This document shows positions 49,383 through 59,995 of a stretch of DNA of 64,000 nt, piece after piece (within the stretch, counting starts at the first letter, position 1; every line of letters starts with the position of its first letter). This DNA is from Numida meleagris. Taxonomy: Eukaryota > Chordata > Aves > Galliformes > Numididae. The stretch is taken from the NCBI RefSeq assembly GCF_002078875.1, contig NC_034410.1, forward strand, positions 81,685,367 to 81,749,366, read 5' to 3'. A model generated the notes under the pieces. It was not told where the DNA came from and ran no database searches. It was given only the letters and a program-made list of their open reading frames with translations. The position numbers and the translations under genes are program-made.

Positions 49383-52300
49383 CTCAGGACACTTCCATTA
49401 AAAAGAAGTCTGTAAGGAAGCTGTTGTGTTATTAAAGAGGAGAATCAAGTCCAGCTGAAAGCACAGCAATAAATAAGGAGTAGTGGGACTGGAATGCATA
49501 AGAGTGATTGATGATCTATCTTTAATCTGTTTGTGTGGGAAATAAGTTTACTCCATTTGCCTCAGAAATTTGCCCAAATCTAGTGTAGTTATAAATCTGA
49601 TAAGCCTGTGTTTCTCACTCAGTAGGCCCCAAGCTTTCTGGAGGGTCAGAAAAGGCAGCTGTGGATATAGCAAAGAAAGTGGGGTAACAAACACTGGAAA
49701 ATTGGGTGATGGAAATGAGTCTAACACCTACTCCCAACGTAGTTTTGTGTTTCAGGGTCAGGTTTTCTTTGCTCATCTCTCTTAAGTGAGTAAATTATAA
49801 AGCGTAGCAGCGTTTGTCTTAAATTAAGAGTTTGATTTAGTTTTTAGATAGCTTATTTAAACAGACTGAACTTTCTTCTTTTTTTTTCTTTTTCTTTTTT
49901 TTGATTCAGTTAGAGAATTTAAAAGCTTTGGGCTCGACTGGGAGTTATGTGCTTATGAAAGCACATTTTTCAAGGAATACTTGACTGAAGACCTTTGCCT
50001 TTCAGTAGCTTCATCTCTACATTCACTAGTAATTATACCCTGGAGGGATTTCTTGTTTTTACCTGGAAAATATGCATGTTACTGAACAAATAATAGATGA
50101 AAAATCATCCAGATTGCCTCAGTTCTGCTTTTATGGTCCTCTAGAGGTTGCTCTACAGGGATGCTTTTGGAATTGTCAAGAACTGGAATTATATTATCAA
50201 ACTATGAGAGCAGCCATCTCACAAATTGTCGTGGTGCTGTTGTTTTTTCATCATATCATCAGACATGAGGCAGTCATGTCAGACTGAAGTCTGATCTGCC
50301 GGCATGTCTATTGTGGGTGAAGTAAGTAGTATTAAAACATGATTTTGACATCTCTAAGAGTAACAGAAGTTGGGTGGTCATTCTTTGTTGCTCTGGACAA
50401 AACAACTGCTGTGCAGTCTGATACAATTTCACTGGTCAAGAGGAGTGTGCCTCTATCATTAGGGTGTTTTTGAACTGAGATGTTAAACTAGTTTTAAGTT
50501 CTTCCCTTAAAGAAGAAAGATGCATTTGCTTTGACAACAAGTAAACATTGGAGCACCATTCATTTCATGTGTTCTGTTTGTTTGATGGTTTGAGGCTTTT
50601 TTATTTTGCTTGGTTGGGTATTTTCCAGTGGTAGTTTAACCCTATAAAGGTGAGCTTCCAAACCCTCTCTACTGTGATTTACAGATCAGATTGTATGGTT
50701 CTACTCTCCACCCACTGACTTTGTTGGTACAGAAAAAAATTCAAGTTGACCTAAGGGCATTGCTCAGAGACCTAGTCAACTCAAAATATTTTTTATCTAC
50801 CTGAAGGAGTTCAATGTAATGTTCATGAGGCATACCAAATGGGTAGCCCACAAATATTTGGCTCTTTTGGCTCTTGACTATAGAAAGGAGTCAGCATAGG
50901 CATGATGGTGACTGCAGATTTCCATGATTTGAAGGAATGTGGCAGTATTGCTTCTGTATAGAATCAGTGTGTCCATCCTGTACTGGAGGAACTAAATGTA
51001 GCAGAAGGATGGTACCTCATCCTTTCAGCTGCTTCAGCTCAAACTCCTATAGATAAATATACGTTCTTTGTCAAGTCTGAAGCATTAATAACTGATGATA
51101 GAATGATTTTAGTTCCTGGTTAAGTTGCCACATCTGCTTATTAGTTTGCCCTTTTGCTAAGTAGTTCTGCCTCTGTCCTGCCATGGGAATCGCTGGTCTG
51201 GTTCCCTTTTTTCTTTCAGTATAATAAGCAGATATAATTTGAGAAGATGCGTCTTGATGATAGTCCTCTGCTCTGCTGGCTAACTGTGTAGTGCACAGCA
51301 GCAGAAGCTAAAATGTTAAAATATGACAAAGAACTTAGGACAATAAAGCATTGTAGTTCCCCTGTTACAGAAGGATCTGTCCAGATCTTGGTTGCAGCGT
51401 GTTGGCAAACAGAAAAAGCTTCCATTGCAGCCAGCTAGGCTGTACCTGTTTTAGCTAAGTGATCAATTTGAATGGCTCTTTATGAGGCTTAAGTACCTTC
51501 TGCTCTATTTGTGAGAAGGTGGAAAACAGTCTGTAAGCGACCAAAGTTAAAAGGAAGACTGGCTTCATTAACTGTAACAAAACATTATGCTAATGCCAGC
51601 AGAAGGCTTTCTCCTCCATTGAAAAGACAAAAATCATTCTTTAGAATTGGCTTCATGTTAGAACTGTAAACAGTTTCTATTTTATAGCCATACAAGTATG
51701 TGGCTTATTATATTTTCATCCAGAATCTGTAGGGGTTCTTTTTTTCTTGCAAAATTTGTTCAAAGCATGTGCATACCTCTGGAGGAAAAAAAGAAAATGA
51801 GTTTGTTCTTCATTATTGCTCTTTGCAATAAAGCAAATTGCCTCTGAAAACACAAGAACAGCTCTTCAAAGACACATTTTCTATGCTCCGTATGGATGTT
51901 TGCAAATGTGCATGTGTGTGTGCTTACCATATGTACTAAGCATGTTTGTTGCCCCATGGTGCTGACTTCTTTACCCTTCCTGCTTTTAATGCACACTTGT
52001 ACACTAATTCAGGCTGTCAGTGAGGCAGGCTGGAGGAGGAGAGGTGTTCCCTGTTATGAAGTGTTCACAGCAGTGGGTTAGAGGAGGATGACCACAGCAT
52101 TTCAGAGACGTAAACAGTAGTCTTGATTAACCTGTTTAACAGTTCACTCGTGGGTAAGACAAACAGTACGAAGCCTGATCCAGCTGTATTCATGAATTTA
52201 TTCGTTAGCAAATAATGGTGGATAAAATTAGCAGGCATCTGGTAGAGGCACGTATTTCAAAGTTATTTTGGTCACAATGTATAAAGCGCACTATGAAGAA

Positions 52301-52739
52301 TATGATTGGTAGCTGGTCTTAATAAACAGTTAGTGAGTTCTGCCTGCCTAAAATGCAAAACAGATGTATCTTTGTTCTTTTAAAGTGACTTTGATGAATA
52401 AACTACATGTGACGTCAGGTCCAAGCTATTGGATGTCTGAGTCCGGCGGAGAAATTTTTTAGAATAGAAAAAAGAAAACTTTCCATTGTAGGCTCTGGAG
52501 AGAACAAAGTGAATTCCAGTGCATTGCTCTCAGAGCAAATAGGAGCAGGTTCAGAGACTTCAGATAGTCAATCCAACATTTATGATTGGTATTATTTTCA
52601 GGGAGATCTGTTTTTGTCTGCTGCACTGAACCATTTTCCTCTCCTTGCAGCAAGCCTCAGACTTTGGCTGCTTGCATCGGTATTAAGGGGGTCTGGCTTT
52701 GGAGGTTGTTCTTTTTTTTTTTCCTCCCATTTTAGTTTT

Positions 52740-52757
52740 GGGAGAGGGAGGGCTGGG
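52740..52757 (+). promoter_or_regulatory. FHOD3: Putative G-quadruplex motif in a purine-rich tract
   Basis: GGGAGAGGGAGGGCTGGG has four G-triplets with loops of 3, 1 and 2 bases, the canonical G4 pattern on the transcribed (RNA-like) strand. It sits in a purine-rich stretch running to about 52800, some 330 bases before the exon at 53087. Formation and function are untested. Confidence 0.5.
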
Positions 52758-53086
52758 AGGAGCAGGAGGTGAAGGAGGAGGGTGAAGAGGAGGACAGACA
52801 AATGCTTCCAAAAGGAGAAGTACTATGCAGACTCAATACTATATCTAAACACTCTCTAATTCTGCTTCCTTTTGCTTTTGTTTTGTCATGAGCAATTTAA
52901 CTTTTTTCAGGGCAACAGTCTTTGCTTTGGTGTGCATTTTTTGGCAGATTGACCAGGCAACCAGTTTAGTGCCGTACCCCTTGTGTCTGGAAGTCCGCTC
53001 ACTCTCTGCAGGTGTTTCATCCATAAACAAGCATCAGCCACAGACTTCTTTTTCTTTACGGAAACCCTTTGGAATTTAACTTTCAG

Positions 53087-53301
53087 ATACAAATACTTGG
53101 AGAGATTGGCAGCCGAGGAGTATGAGAAGGAGCTGAAGAGTCGAAGTGTAAGCCGAGGCAGAAGTGAGCTGTCCTTGAACCTGAGATCTCCTTCAGCCCC
53201 ATCCTCACCTGTACCCAAGTGTGTCAGCCCAGCATCCATAGAGTCCCAGGAAGAGCTGAAGACCCCATCCACCCCCTGTGGAACTCCTCAGCACTCAGAA
53301 G
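53087..53301 (+). CDS. FHOD3: FHOD3 exon (about human exon 17), helix end and Ser/Pro linker
   Basis: 215-base exon after acceptor TTTAACTTTCAG (AG at 53085-53086), with consensus donor GTAAGT at 53302. One base completes Lys or Arg, then YKYLERLAAEEYEKELKS finishes the charged helix. RSVSRGRSELSLNLRSPS follows, and then a Ser/Pro linker with ESQEELKTPSTPCGTPQH. It ends SE plus one base (g), so phase changes here from 2 to 1. The RSVSRGR and AAEE-EKEL wording matches mammalian FHOD3 closely. Because the exon is asymmetric, skipping it would shift frame, so it is probably constitutive and closes the modular block upstream. Confidence 0.96.
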
Positions 53302-55112
53302 GTAAGTGAAAAGCAGGGCAACGGGAAAAGAAGGATGCTTTTATGATTGTTCTCTCTGGCTAGCAGTGATTTTTCATACATGAGTGCAAGAATATTACTT
53401 CTGAGATGCCAAAGTAGAGGGTCTTGTTATATTGGTCCTTGCTGTCTTCCTAAATTTCCTTTTTTTTTTTTTTGCATAGATTTGGATGTCTTGTAGTCTA
53501 TTCAAGCAAAGAATACACTGCTATTCATTGCTATGATTTACATTAGCGTTGTCTGATGGTATTAGAATGGATTAACTGGAAAATATATCCTACAGAGGGT
53601 CTTAATTTTAGCATCATGTTCCTTCTATATTAGAAGTTTCTGAATACTAAACCAACAATATTCCTGCCAACAGATTTTGCTTGTGTGGATTCTCTGAAAC
53701 AACAGATGAATGCCAAGATTATAATAATCTTCCAGTAGAGCACAGGCTGAATGGGGCAAACAGAAAGGCTCTTTAATTGAAGGCAGGGAGGGTGTGTTGG
53801 TTATTTTTAACACCAACAAAAGCTTTTAAAATTGTAGCAGAAGTAGTAAAGGACTTAAAAGAGACCACAGACAATTAGTGAAAAGGAAAGTATAATTAGT
53901 GTTTGCACGGTTGGTTTGCTGTCATATAATTTATTGGTGTACAGAGCAATATTTTTTGTGTGTGCACGTCATTCTGCCATTTCCAACACGTACCCCTCCT
54001 TCAGTCTTGAAAAAAAACACCCACCATACGGTTTTATATTTGCACCACACAATATTGCATTAACTTTGGGAGCTAGAGTGCATGTTGAGGGTGAATTATT
54101 GCCATCATTCATTTTTATTTTATTTTATTTCCTGCTACATGCTATTGGTGATTAATGCATTTGTAACTTGCACTGCTTGGTTTTATTGAGTGTTATGGCT
54201 AGTAGCATGCTGTAAAGCAAGGGAGTTTAAGAAAAAAGTTACAAATACCGAGTGTTACGTATGTTTATTCTCACTGTATTAAGTAGGTGAAGTTTATTTA
54301 ATTTAGGTTTATATGTTTTCTCAATTATATTCCCAGTTTTATTATCTAACACCTTAAAAGTCTCAGTGGAATTATTTGAATTTAAAAACATGGATATTTT
54401 CCTGTAAATTTGATAGTCAGAAACATCCAGATACCCATTTCTTTGAGCTCAATATTACCTTTAGAGCAAGTAAGCTGGATTTTTCCACCATTACGATTTC
54501 AGAGCTGGGTAGGGAGCAAGTATCTCTTTTATGATGATTATTTTAACATATTTCTCCTGGAAGCATTCAAAAAAATGTATGAAATGGAGCAGTACAGTCC
54601 ATTTGGAGAGTACATTTAGAGCAGGTGTACAGGGAAACGTTAGGCAGCCTGGTTGTGGCAAACCTATCAACACGTGGGTAGGCAGGGCCTCTGTACTGAA
54701 AATCCTGGCAACATCAGTAGGCATCAGAGAGCAACACCTGGAAGCTTAGCAGTAAACTACAAGGAGAAAGAATATGGATAGGCAGGGTAAGCCTTCAGCC
54801 AAGGGCAACTGAAGGCTGACAGCCAGGACAGCACCCTAACATGAGCTTGAAATCTGCATTCTTCAGTGGAAGCTGTGCATGAGGAAGGGCAGCTCTTTCA
54901 GACCTAACAAAAATATTGGGAAGGTCATTTGAAATAATGAGCACATGGGCAGGGCAAGTTCTCTTGTTCTGTGGAGGTGGACAGATGATTGGATCAACCA
55001 ACAGCTGGCAGGCTTCTTTGCAGATTTTGTGCCATGGCCTCTAGACTGTTTATTATCTGAGTTCCTTATGTTCTTTTTCTGTCCTTAGGAAATGTTATGA
55101 ATCGCACTTAAT

Positions 55113-55178
55113 AGAGAATGAAACTGAGACATTAACTTGCTTAAGCAAGTTGTAGGAAAGCTGAAATAGAGCCCTGGA
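55113..55178 (+). repeat. Possible ancient MIR/CORE-type SINE remnant
   Basis: AGAGAATGAAACTGAGACAT followed by TAACTTGCTTAAGCAAGTTG resembles the MIR phrase GATGAGGAAACTGAGGC...TTAAGTAACTTGCCCAAGGTC. The match is short and diverged, so this is tentative. Confidence 0.35.
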
Positions 55179-56706
55179 CAGAGCCAATTTACATTAACCC
55201 CAAACAGTTGTGTTGAACATGGGAGTCATCATCCTCTCAAACAAGCATAAAACTGCAGAAGGAAAATACTTACTCAGTTCTGTTCATAGGACCCTCCAAA
55301 GACTCTGCAAGAGTAGCGTTAACAGATGTGTGATATTTGCCTGCAGAATTCAGACATGATGTCAGATGAGAAGTGTGTTCCTCTAGTAGCAAAACAATAT
55401 CTGGTCTTAGAAGTTAAATTATTTTACACTGCTTGTGTTAGAGTATCCTTTGGCCATGCAGTATCTACTGGGCTGAAGTAGGAAACAGATTTTGTCTGTG
55501 AAACTTTCTCTCACACTGTGAAGCATCTCAATATCTCTACCCAACATAAAAATCTGGACTTCATGATCTGGAGTGTTTTCTCATATAAAACAATTGGTTC
55601 CACTAAAGTAATCAAGTCTTATACAACTTACTCTTGTAAAACTTGTGGTAAGGCATTCAGAGGAAATGAAGGCAGTCCCATAACTGCGAAATAGAACTTA
55701 ATTTTTTTTTTAAAGGAACTACTACTTCTTTTTTAATTTCATTGGATAATATTTTATGAAATGCACATGTGCATTAAAGGAAAGCAACAGTAACCAAGAA
55801 ATTTCTAAAATCAATCCACAAAAGCATCAGAGACAAACCCTTCTCTGAGAGGGGCAGCTTTATTCAGTACTCAGGGAAGTAAACAGGTCAACCCAAATGT
55901 GCCTTCTGGACAGCAGGAAAACTTCTGAACATGTCAGTAGCAGAGCAAGGTTCAAATACTGCATATGAAGTATGACTAGTGAAAATGTCTGGACATGGAG
56001 AAGCACTGAAGCATGAAGGTGCAGTGAGTCCATTACAGCCACAGCTGTACAGTAGGTCAGAGGATGAGGAGGTGTGGGGGGACAAAGGAAGGAAGAGCCA
56101 GTTCCCTCCCGGCAATCACTCTATACTAATTTTTACCATTGCAAAGGATGGGAGAAAAGATTGGAGGTTGGGGGCAGAGAAAGAAAGAGAAAATGAGGTG
56201 AGCCCTGCTGAATTCACAGCAAGATGAATCCTGTTCTGGAAGAGCTGAAGGGAGATCCAGCCAAGACTTTAAGCTTTAACTTTTTGTTGAATTGCCTGAA
56301 GAATTCAGCCAACCTTCTTCAGGCTTATTGTATGTTTTCTCAAGAGACACCATTTCCCAGCTCCAAGCAGACAGCAAGGAAAAGAGGTGAAGATGAGGTT
56401 GTCTAATTTATTACAATGGCAAGGGATTAGGTGTAGGCCTGGAGGGATATTTGTTCTCTCTGAGGGTTTATCAGCCTGAGGGATTGAGGTCTTATCAGCA
56501 GCTAGAAAGCATATGACAACCTGTGTCTGTTCAGAGTTCTTTAATAGCTGAGTATCAAAAGTAATTTCCTTCTATGTCACTGTGCAGCATTGTGAGTTCG
56601 TAGTTATTTTCAGAAGGAAGCAGCCTGCTGTTTGCTCAACCTTATTCAGAAGAGAGCTATCACCAATATGTGATCATAACATAGCAGATCACGTTGTTGT
56701 GGGTTT

Positions 56707-56724
56707 TGTGTGTGTGTGTGTGTG
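56707..56724. repeat. (TG)n microsatellite
   Basis: About nine TG units. Intronic simple repeat. Confidence 0.9.
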
Positions 56725-59689
56725 AGACAAAGTCTTAAAAATGTCAGAAGATGAAAATTCTCAAACCAGAAAAATCTTTACACATTCCTTGAGGGGCTCT
56801 GCTACCATCTCAGTCAGTGCTGAGGATACATAGCTGCTTTGGGAGATCTCATTCTCCTGAGAAATCTTTTTTTCCAACAGTGCATTTTCAGAGATTAACT
56901 TTTGGGAGAAAAAAAGAAATAGGCATAAGATTCAAAAACTACTCCTTAAAGCCATGTTCAGTTTTCTTCCCCCTTGTGAATCCGTACTAGTCTGAAAGTG
57001 CCATCTCATTTCACTCAACAAGAATTTTATTTGTTAACATCTTTAGAAGTTCTCACCAGTATCAACCCATGGATGGAACTGCAAGTGATAGATATATGGC
57101 TGGCTTAGTAGCTTCGTTTTTGGGCTAGTGTTTGTTGACAAAATTGTTTTCTGAACTGTTTTTTTGAAGTTAGCACTACTGGATATAGCTCACTATTTAT
57201 AGTTTGGGTTATAGGTAGATTCTTTGACATGATCCCAGAAGAGAGAGAGAGAGTTTCAAGATGAGTATCAGTGTACCCGTTTTGTTCTAGAGGTGTTCAG
57301 ATTTTGATATTCCTTGAACTCAAAAAGGCAGCTTGTGTCCGCATATTGCTGTCTACTCTTTGGCATATATTAGGATCTCCTAAGACACTGCATCTTTCTG
57401 GTATGTGTGGAATATTTCTGGTTTGCAGAGGATTCAGAATTCTTTTGAAAACTGCTTTTGTAGGCTTACATTCTCATTTTCTCAAGCACTTTTCATGTCT
57501 TCCCTGACTGCATCCTATTAAATCTTAAGTGCAGCTTCATGATGACAAAATGTTAGTGGTCCTAGCTGTATTTTAGTCAGCTTCTTTCTCCACCTGAGCT
57601 GTTGGAGTTGACCTTCCTGGTCACTACACTTTTTGTTCTTGGAGAGAAAAATCTAGAATTCACACAGGCAAAAAAAGATGGCTAGTTAAGGAAGCTGAAG
57701 ATGTTTATGTATATCTATGTAGTCATCGTGGACCATTGCAGAATGACAAGTTCAGAGTCTCTCATTATACAGTACCATGCTAGTTCCAGGATACCTAAGG
57801 TTGTACCCCAGTTATATTCAAATCTTGTCTTGACTTGAAAATACTCTTCTGTTACACCTTCAAACTAACAGCTGTAGTCAGATATACACCACTGAGTATT
57901 TGCCCAACTCCTTGCCAGCTTTCTAAAATTTTGATTCTCTCACAGGCAATGCCAAGAGTAGAGTTGTAAGTAAGACAGATTTAAAGAGACAAAGCCTGTG
58001 CAGAGCTGCTCACAAATCAAATGTTAGACTTTTAAATGTTCTTTGTGTAAAGGAGGGAGAAAGGTAAGCTTCTAATTGTGTTTTAAAACATCTTAAAGGG
58101 GGTTGAGTATGCACAGACTATTTATTAAACATACTATGCAAACATTTCTTTTATATATATGTTTTTTATATTTATTTTATATATATGTTTTATATATGCA
58201 TAGATGGCTGTTTAACTACGCATCATTTGTGAATGTGTAAAAGTTTAACTCCAACAAAATCAATGACAAAATTAATTTGCAATTTTTTACACTAAAATTA
58301 TATAAAATGAAGTGGAATAGTGTGATATTGAAGATGCGTTCCTCAAAGATAGTTCAAAAATGTGTGTTATTGTAAAGATAAGGCATAGGCATTGTTAGTA
58401 ATCATCATTCTTTGTGTGAGTGTCACAGAAAAAAGAACAGGCACTCAACGTGAAGCAGTCTTTGGAAAATGTTGTGACTCTTGTTATTTTGGCTTCCACT
58501 GTCTTTGGATAAATCCATTACCTGCTCCCTAGAGGACTGACCTGTTTCAGTTACATTCCAGTGTGATACTATTTGCCTTTAAAAGATCATTTCGTTCTTG
58601 AAGAAAGACTCATCGTACATTATGTGATCCAGAGATCATGACAAGTCCAGAAGCCTATTTCACAATATTGCAATGACAAGCAGTTAGTAGAAGGAAAAAC
58701 AAGTATGACTTGGTCATCATTGTCACCTGTCACAAAATTTAGTACAAAGGGATTTTGGGGAGTATGCAAAACTAACATGCATGGCTATTTTCATCACTCC
58801 TGCATGGCAATTTCAGCGTTCATAAAATTGTGAGCTGCTTTATGTGAATATGAGTGGATGCTCTTCAGTTTCTTTGCCGCATGCAGAGAACATTTGCATG
58901 TGAAAATCAGATGTTTTAGCTAAAAAAGTAAAGAAGAATGAAGTTCACTGTCAGCGATAAAGCAGGGAAGAAGAAACCAGGTGTGCTATCAACAGTATTC
59001 ACCACGTTGCCAACTGATAAAAACCTCAATGTATGACATATGCCAACCAATTGGAAACTAAATTTGTGCCATATGCCAAGCATTTGGAAACTGTTCAATT
59101 TTGATGTGGCTATTCTGAAGTAAATGTGCATGAAAAAAACCATATGTTTTTCGTCAAACAGATGTGTGTCAGTGCCATTTCCAGACTATGCCATTTCATT
59201 GTGTTAATAAAACTAATATTGTATTTTTTGTTGAAATGTTCCTCATCAGGTGAAAAAAGAATTCCTCCAGAAACCAAAGAAAATTCAACCCAAAAGCCAC
59301 AATCTCTCTCCTTTTTGCTTTTTACAAGATCTCTTGCTTCCTGACTCTAGGCACTGAGTTTTCAATGTCATGGGTGGGATGCCCATTTTCTGCTGGTTCA
59401 AATCCTTATGCGATTCCAACACTCCAGCTGTGGAAGTATGTATAAAAACAGTGGATTGGCTCCAGACAGTAAGCAAAGGGGTTTGCCAGGCCACTCTCAT
59501 GTGCAACGCTGTCGTCACACAACATTCATCAATCTGTTGCTCATAATGTTAAGCATGCCATGGACTTGCTTTTTATTTTCTTTCCATAAGGCACTTGTAC
59601 AGTTTTCACGTCGTTCTCATTTGGACGGGTGAGCCTGACACAACTCTGCTGTTAAGTGCATCTCTTTCTCCCATTGTTCTCTCCACCAG

Positions 59690-59995
59690 TGAGTGCCAGT
59701 GAACCCGAACCAGAGACAGAGACAGAACCAGAAGCAGAGCAGGAGACTGAGGCAGAGCCTGAGCAGGGAACGGAGACACCCAAGGAAATAGAGGCTACAG
59801 AGGTGGGACCAGAGAGTGAGGTGGAGCAAGGACCAGAGAGAGAGCCAGAAGAAAGTGCAATACTCAGTGAAAAAGAGAGGCAGAATGAGGAAGTGAATGA
59901 AAAAGACAACTGCTCTGCATCCAGCATATCCTCAGCAAGCAGCACTTTAGAGAGGGAAGAGAGAGAGGACAAGTTAACCAGTGACAATGAAACTG
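59690..59995 (+). CDS. FHOD3: FHOD3 exon (about human exon 18), Glu-rich linker
   Basis: 306-base exon after acceptor TTCTCTCCACCAG (AG at 59688-59689), with donor GTAAAT at 59996. Two bases complete a valine codon, then SASEPEPETETEPEAEQE and related Glu/Pro/Thr repeats, then ILSEKERQNEEVNEKDNC, a Ser-rich SASSISSASST stretch and LEREEREDKLTSDNET, leaving one base (g) of a glycine codon. The second half (EKERQNE-VNE-DNCSASS) is nearly word for word that of mammalian FHOD3. The first half is low-complexity acidic and drifts in length among species. It is a disordered acidic linker before FH1. Phase 1 at both ends and a length divisible by three mean it is also skippable in frame. Confidence 0.96.

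Larger units (their letters stand above)
49293..53086 (+). other. FHOD3: Intron of about 3.8 kb, phase 2
   Basis: It begins with a TGCATG at 49377-49382 and ends with a purine-rich, G-run-bearing stretch at 52738-52800. No transposon recognised. The frame happens to stay open for about 100 bases upstream of the acceptor at 53086, but there is no ATG in that extension. Confidence 0.8.
53302..59689 (+). other. FHOD3: Intron of about 6.4 kb, phase 1
   Basis: It holds a possible MIR-type SINE remnant at about 55113-55178, a (TG)n run at 56707-56724 and an AT-rich tract near 58150-58200. No exon is required between the flanking exons. Confidence 0.8.

Noticed and set aside
52983..53086. Open frame extending upstream of the exon at 53087, suggesting an alternative first exon
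   Set aside because: No ATG lies in that stretch, a normal acceptor is present, and the extension has no FHOD3-like wording.
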